From positions 12,059 to 19,403 of the forward strand of contig MHYJ01000121.1 in assembly GCA_001828445.1 (NCBI GenBank): a stretch of 7,345 nucleotides of DNA, given 5' to 3'. A model generated the notes under the pieces. It was not told where the DNA came from. It was given only the letters and a program-made list of their open reading frames with translations, and did no database searches. Both the position numbers and the translations under genes were made by a program. This DNA is from Planctomycetes bacterium RBG_16_43_13 (GTDB lineage Bacteria > Planctomycetota > MHYJ01). This document shows, one piece after another, positions 5,393 through 7,345 of the stretch (position 1 is the stretch's first letter; each line of letters begins with the position of its first letter).

Positions 5393-5488
5393 CTATATAA
5401 CCAAATCTATTGAAACCAATATCTGAGATGATGCAATCTCCTTGAAAGAAATACGCAATAAAACTGAATAGTATTGCGTAATATAGCT
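5391..5488. other. Multi-hairpin intergenic segment, possible structured RNA or small repeat element
   Basis: An 8-bp inverted repeat AGCTATAT (5391-5398) / ATATAGCT (5481-5488) encloses three smaller hairpins: TATTG-AAAC-CAATA (5408-5421), GAGAT-6 nt-ATCTC (5425-5440) and TACGCAATA-11 nt-TATTGCGTA (5452-5480). Together they could form a four-way junction. The first hairpin is the right copy of the 22-bp repeat. The segment starts on the pseudopilin stop codon. No U-tract follows the long hairpin, so it is not a standard terminator. Chance folding of AT-rich DNA is a real alternative. Confidence 0.4.
5400..5421. repeat. 22-bp repeat, right copy
   Basis: ACCAAATCTATTGAAACCAATA matches 3823-3844 at 21 of 22 positions. 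The T-to-C change weakens the palindrome to 5-bp arms. It follows the pseudopilin stop by 7 nt. No TATAAT lies at promoter distance, so the promoter function seen at the left copy is not shared. Confidence 0.6.
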
Positions 5489-5554
5489 GTATGGGTTAGC
5501 CCCTAAGTATTTCGTTTTACACGTTCGTTAAAAGTTTGCGGGATTTCATAAAAT

Positions 5555-6607
5555 ATGAGAAGAACACTCATAACATCTCTTACGTTGCTTTTCGCTACGC
5601 TCTGTATATATTCAGCCCCTGCCACCAATCAAGATAAATCTACACCTATAAATTCTATGATGCAACCGTTAGCAGATGTTGATATTACTGCGTTCTCGAC
5701 ATCCGTAGAGTGCCTCTCGTATATTAGCGCTGGAAGTTCAGTAGAAACGGGCGACTATGCTAAGAAGATTAGCAATGGACTTGATATTGTCCTTACAGCA
5801 GTCGATAACAACAATTTTACAAGAAGCAAATATAGTGGGTTTATAACGGTGTTCCCAATGATATTCTTGGCAGAGCTATTATATGATAAGGATAAACTAA
5901 AAGATGAAGATAAGCGAAAAAGTGTTAAGAAAAGTTTAGAAAAAATAGTGCGTCTCGTCGAAGAAGGACAAAAAGAAGGAGTTGGTGTTGCAGACGGTGC
6001 AGATGGTTCCGGTGCATGGGGATATAGTATTGCAGAAGATAAAAAAAGTGGCAGACGAAAGGCACAGTCCGCCGCTTGCTGTGTTATTGGATTGATAGCC
6101 GCAAAAAAAGCAGGAATAAAGGTCTCGGAAAAAGCAATCGATAACGGCATCTCCTATCTTCGTAGATGTGTATCACAGACAGGCCAGGTAGGTTATCAGG
6201 GACCGCAAACACCACAAAATTACGGAGGATATGGACGAACCGCCGGATTACTCTATTGTATGAAGTATGCTAATCTTGAGAAAGAGAGCGAATATCAAAA
6301 GGCACTAAAATGGCTCGATGCAAACAAACCAGAAAAGGACTATGATGCCCACGCTGGGGCATTTATGGCGTGGGGGTTTATATGGGGTGGACTTTTTCAC
6401 TCAATCCGTAACAGTAAAGAAGATAAAATCCATTCTAATTATTTAGAAGAAATATTCAAAGATATCAAAAACAAAGATGGCACGTGGAATGGGAAAGAAT
6501 GGAAATTCAAAGATACTGCTCTCTTTGGTGATATGACGCGATTGGCAATGTTGGGCTACCAGTTTAAGGACAAAAAGATAACGGTTCTCCTACTGGAGAA
6601 AAAGTGA
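5555..6607 (+). CDS. Secreted squalene-cyclase/prenyltransferase-type alpha/alpha-toroid protein
   Basis: 350 aa with an N-terminal signal peptide (MRRT, hydrophobic 5-20, likely cleavage near SAPA at 20-23). The body shows helical repeats ending in Gly-aromatic loops: GSGAWGYS (151-158), GQVGYQG (210-216), NYGGYGRTAGLLY (222-234) and DGTWNG (308-313), then DTALFGDMTRLAMLGYQ (320-336). This is the spacing of the squalene cyclase/prenyltransferase repeat fold. The catalytic DxDD motif of squalene-hopene cyclases is absent, so a binding or structural role outside the cytoplasm is more likely than terpene cyclisation. It follows the pseudopilin gene by 162 bp and its stop shares one base with the next ATG (TGATG), which indicates an operon. 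No strong Shine-Dalgarno precedes its start. Confidence 0.83.
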   Translation: MRRTLITSLTLLFATLCIYSAPATNQDKSTPINSMMQPLADVDITAFSTSVECLSYISAGSSVETGDYAKKISNGLDIVLTAVDNNNFTRSKYSGFITVFPMIFLAELLYDKDKLKDEDKRKSVKKSLEKIVRLVEEGQKEGVGVADGADGSGAWGYSIAEDKKSGRRKAQSAACCVIGLIAAKKAGIKVSEKAIDNGISYLRRCVSQTGQVGYQGPQTPQNYGGYGRTAGLLYCMKYANLEKESEYQKALKWLDANKPEKDYDAHAGAFMAWGFIWGGLFHSIRNSKEDKIHSNYLEEIFKDIKNKDGTWNGKEWKFKDTALFGDMTRLAMLGYQFKDKKITVLLLEKK

Positions 6608-7197
6608 TGAAGAGATACAAGTTAAATATTAGAAATCTCGCCTGTTTCTGTCTCGCCTACTTTTGTCTCACATTAGTTGCAATACCACAGGAGAACAAGA
6701 AAAACATGCTTATGTTGATTGACGATTTTGAGACCAATACCGAAAAGTGGATAGATGAGAGCGCCGTAGAACACAAGCCCACTTTCGAACTTTCTGATAA
6801 TGCCAAAGTCGGGAAGAAATCTATGAAGATTGTATTCCCAGCCAATACGAGAGGCGGGACAAGTATCGCAAACTACCTCAAGGATTGGCATAAAGATGGA
6901 ACGGTAATTTCTTTCTGGGGAAAAGCAGAAAAAGAATCAAAGATACAAATCAAGGTCAATGAACTTGTCGGTGTGCACAATCAATTTGAGGGCTTTTCGG
7001 CAGAGGTAATCATCAAGCCACAATGGACGCTCATCAACGTTCCTCTTTCCAAATTTACCTATCTCTGGGGACACGGAGGCGGGAACAAAAAGACAGACCC
7101 CGAACGGATACGTCTCATTGCATTTGAGCAATCCGACGTAAAGGTAGCTATCACTGTATGGCTTGATGATGTGGCAGTCAATAAATCATCAGAGTAA
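6607..7197 (+). CDS. Secreted galactose-binding-like (CBM11/CIA30-type) domain protein
   Basis: 196 aa. Residues 1-27 form a signal peptide with basic KRYKLNIRN, a Cys-containing hydrophobic core and AIPQ. The rest is a single beta-rich domain: LIDDFETNTEKW (37-48) opens it, VGKKSMKIVFP (68-78) and DGTVISFWGKA (97-107) follow, then QWTLINVPLSKFTYLW (139-154), and VWLDDVAV (184-191) closes it. This order (DDFE..W, GKxSxKI, SFWxKA, W..I.VPLS.F, .LDDV) is the jelly-roll pattern of CBM11/CIA30-like galactose-binding domains. GTG at 6604 is possible, but GGAG at 6595-6598 is 8 nt from the ATG at 6607, which overlaps the previous stop as TGATG. It is likely an exported glycan- or ligand-binding partner of the toroid protein (inference). 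Confidence 0.82.
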   Translation: MKRYKLNIRNLACFCLAYFCLTLVAIPQENKKNMLMLIDDFETNTEKWIDESAVEHKPTFELSDNAKVGKKSMKIVFPANTRGGTSIANYLKDWHKDGTVISFWGKAEKESKIQIKVNELVGVHNQFEGFSAEVIIKPQWTLINVPLSKFTYLWGHGGGNKKTDPERIRLIAFEQSDVKVAITVWLDDVAVNKSSE

Positions 7198-7280
7198 ACC
7201 CCGTCAGAAATTTTAGCAATAACTATAACGTTGGCTTGGATGAAAAATCCGTAACAACGATTATTTCTAACGGGGTAACC
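7195..7280. repeat. Palindromic element, inverted pair after the last gene
   Basis: The arm ACCCCGTCAGAAAT (7198-7211) pairs with ATTTCTAACGGGGT (7263-7276) at 13 of 14 positions. Inside, CGTTG (7229-7233) pairs with CAACG (7255-7259), and GGAT (7238-7241) with ATCC (7247-7250) around a GAAAA loop, so the whole segment can form one extended hairpin. The TAA stop of the preceding gene is the first triplet of the element. No U-tract follows. Confidence 0.82.
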
Positions 7281-7291
7281 AATCAATTTAC

Positions 7292-7319
7292 TTGACCTAA
7301 CTAATACAAATGCTATAAT
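7292..7319 (+). promoter_or_regulatory. Strong sigma70-type promoter directed out of the right edge
   Basis: TTGACC (7292-7297), a 16-bp spacer and a consensus TATAAT (7314-7319) preceded by TGC, an extended -10. Initiation is expected near 7326. The gene it serves lies beyond the window. Confidence 0.65.
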
Positions 7320-7345
7320 TCAATGGTAAAATGTGAAGTGTGGTT

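Noticed and set aside
5452..5480. Hairpin TACGCAATA/TATTGCGTA as a Rho-independent terminator
   Set aside because: The stem is AT-rich with an 11-nt loop, and no run of T follows on either strand, so a terminator call is not supported.
5755..6150. 131-aa open frame on the minus strand
   Set aside because: It is the Ser/Leu-rich shadow of the toroid gene, whose signal peptide and repeat motifs are on the plus strand.

Overview
The window looks like chromosomal DNA from an uncultured bacterium with a type IV pilus or type II secretion style export apparatus. The sequence gives no direct taxonomic marker. The mix of a large pseudopilin with a DUF2950-like tail, a secreted squalene-cyclase-type toroid protein, a NosY-like ABC-2 permease and a TIGR00725 protein is what I would expect from the PVC/Planctomycetota/Omnitrophota side of the tree. 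That is low-confidence inference. No phage genes, transposase, integrase or CRISPR array are visible.

Left part (1-3805, all minus strand). Reading in the direction of transcription: an ABC-2 permease without its ATPase (3805-2951); a metallophosphoesterase (2775-2053); a YqaA/VTT membrane protein overlapping a TIGR00725 nucleotide-binding protein by 4 bp (1925-871); tRNA-Glu(CUC) with encoded CCA (802-727); and a tight pair, a carboxymuconolactone-decarboxylase-like protein with a Cys-rich tail followed 3 bp later by a DsrE domain of the YedF type that runs off the left edge.

Right part (3806-7197, plus strand). A well-formed sigma70-type promoter drives a pseudopilin of about 496 aa with a coiled coil and a DUF2950-like C-terminal domain. 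A secreted alpha/alpha-toroid protein follows, and a secreted galactose-binding-like (CBM11/CIA30-type) protein overlaps it by 1 nt. All three products are predicted to be exported, so this looks like a surface or envelope cassette. A second strong promoter at 7292-7319 points out of the right edge.

The most striking feature is a dispersed palindromic element with the core ACCCCGTTAGAAAT and its inverse. It occurs as two inverted pairs immediately after genes (2868-2955 and 7195-7280), where the element's edge supplies the gene's TAA stop. It also lies in frame inside the pseudopilin leader (arm at 3906-3925 and a pair at 3986-4074). There the inner arm encodes SLTGFT, which is the prepilin peptidase cleavage site itself, and the outer arm encodes a look-alike, GFTPLE. 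This resembles in-frame palindromic elements such as those of Rickettsia, but is placed so that repeat sequence and export signal coincide.
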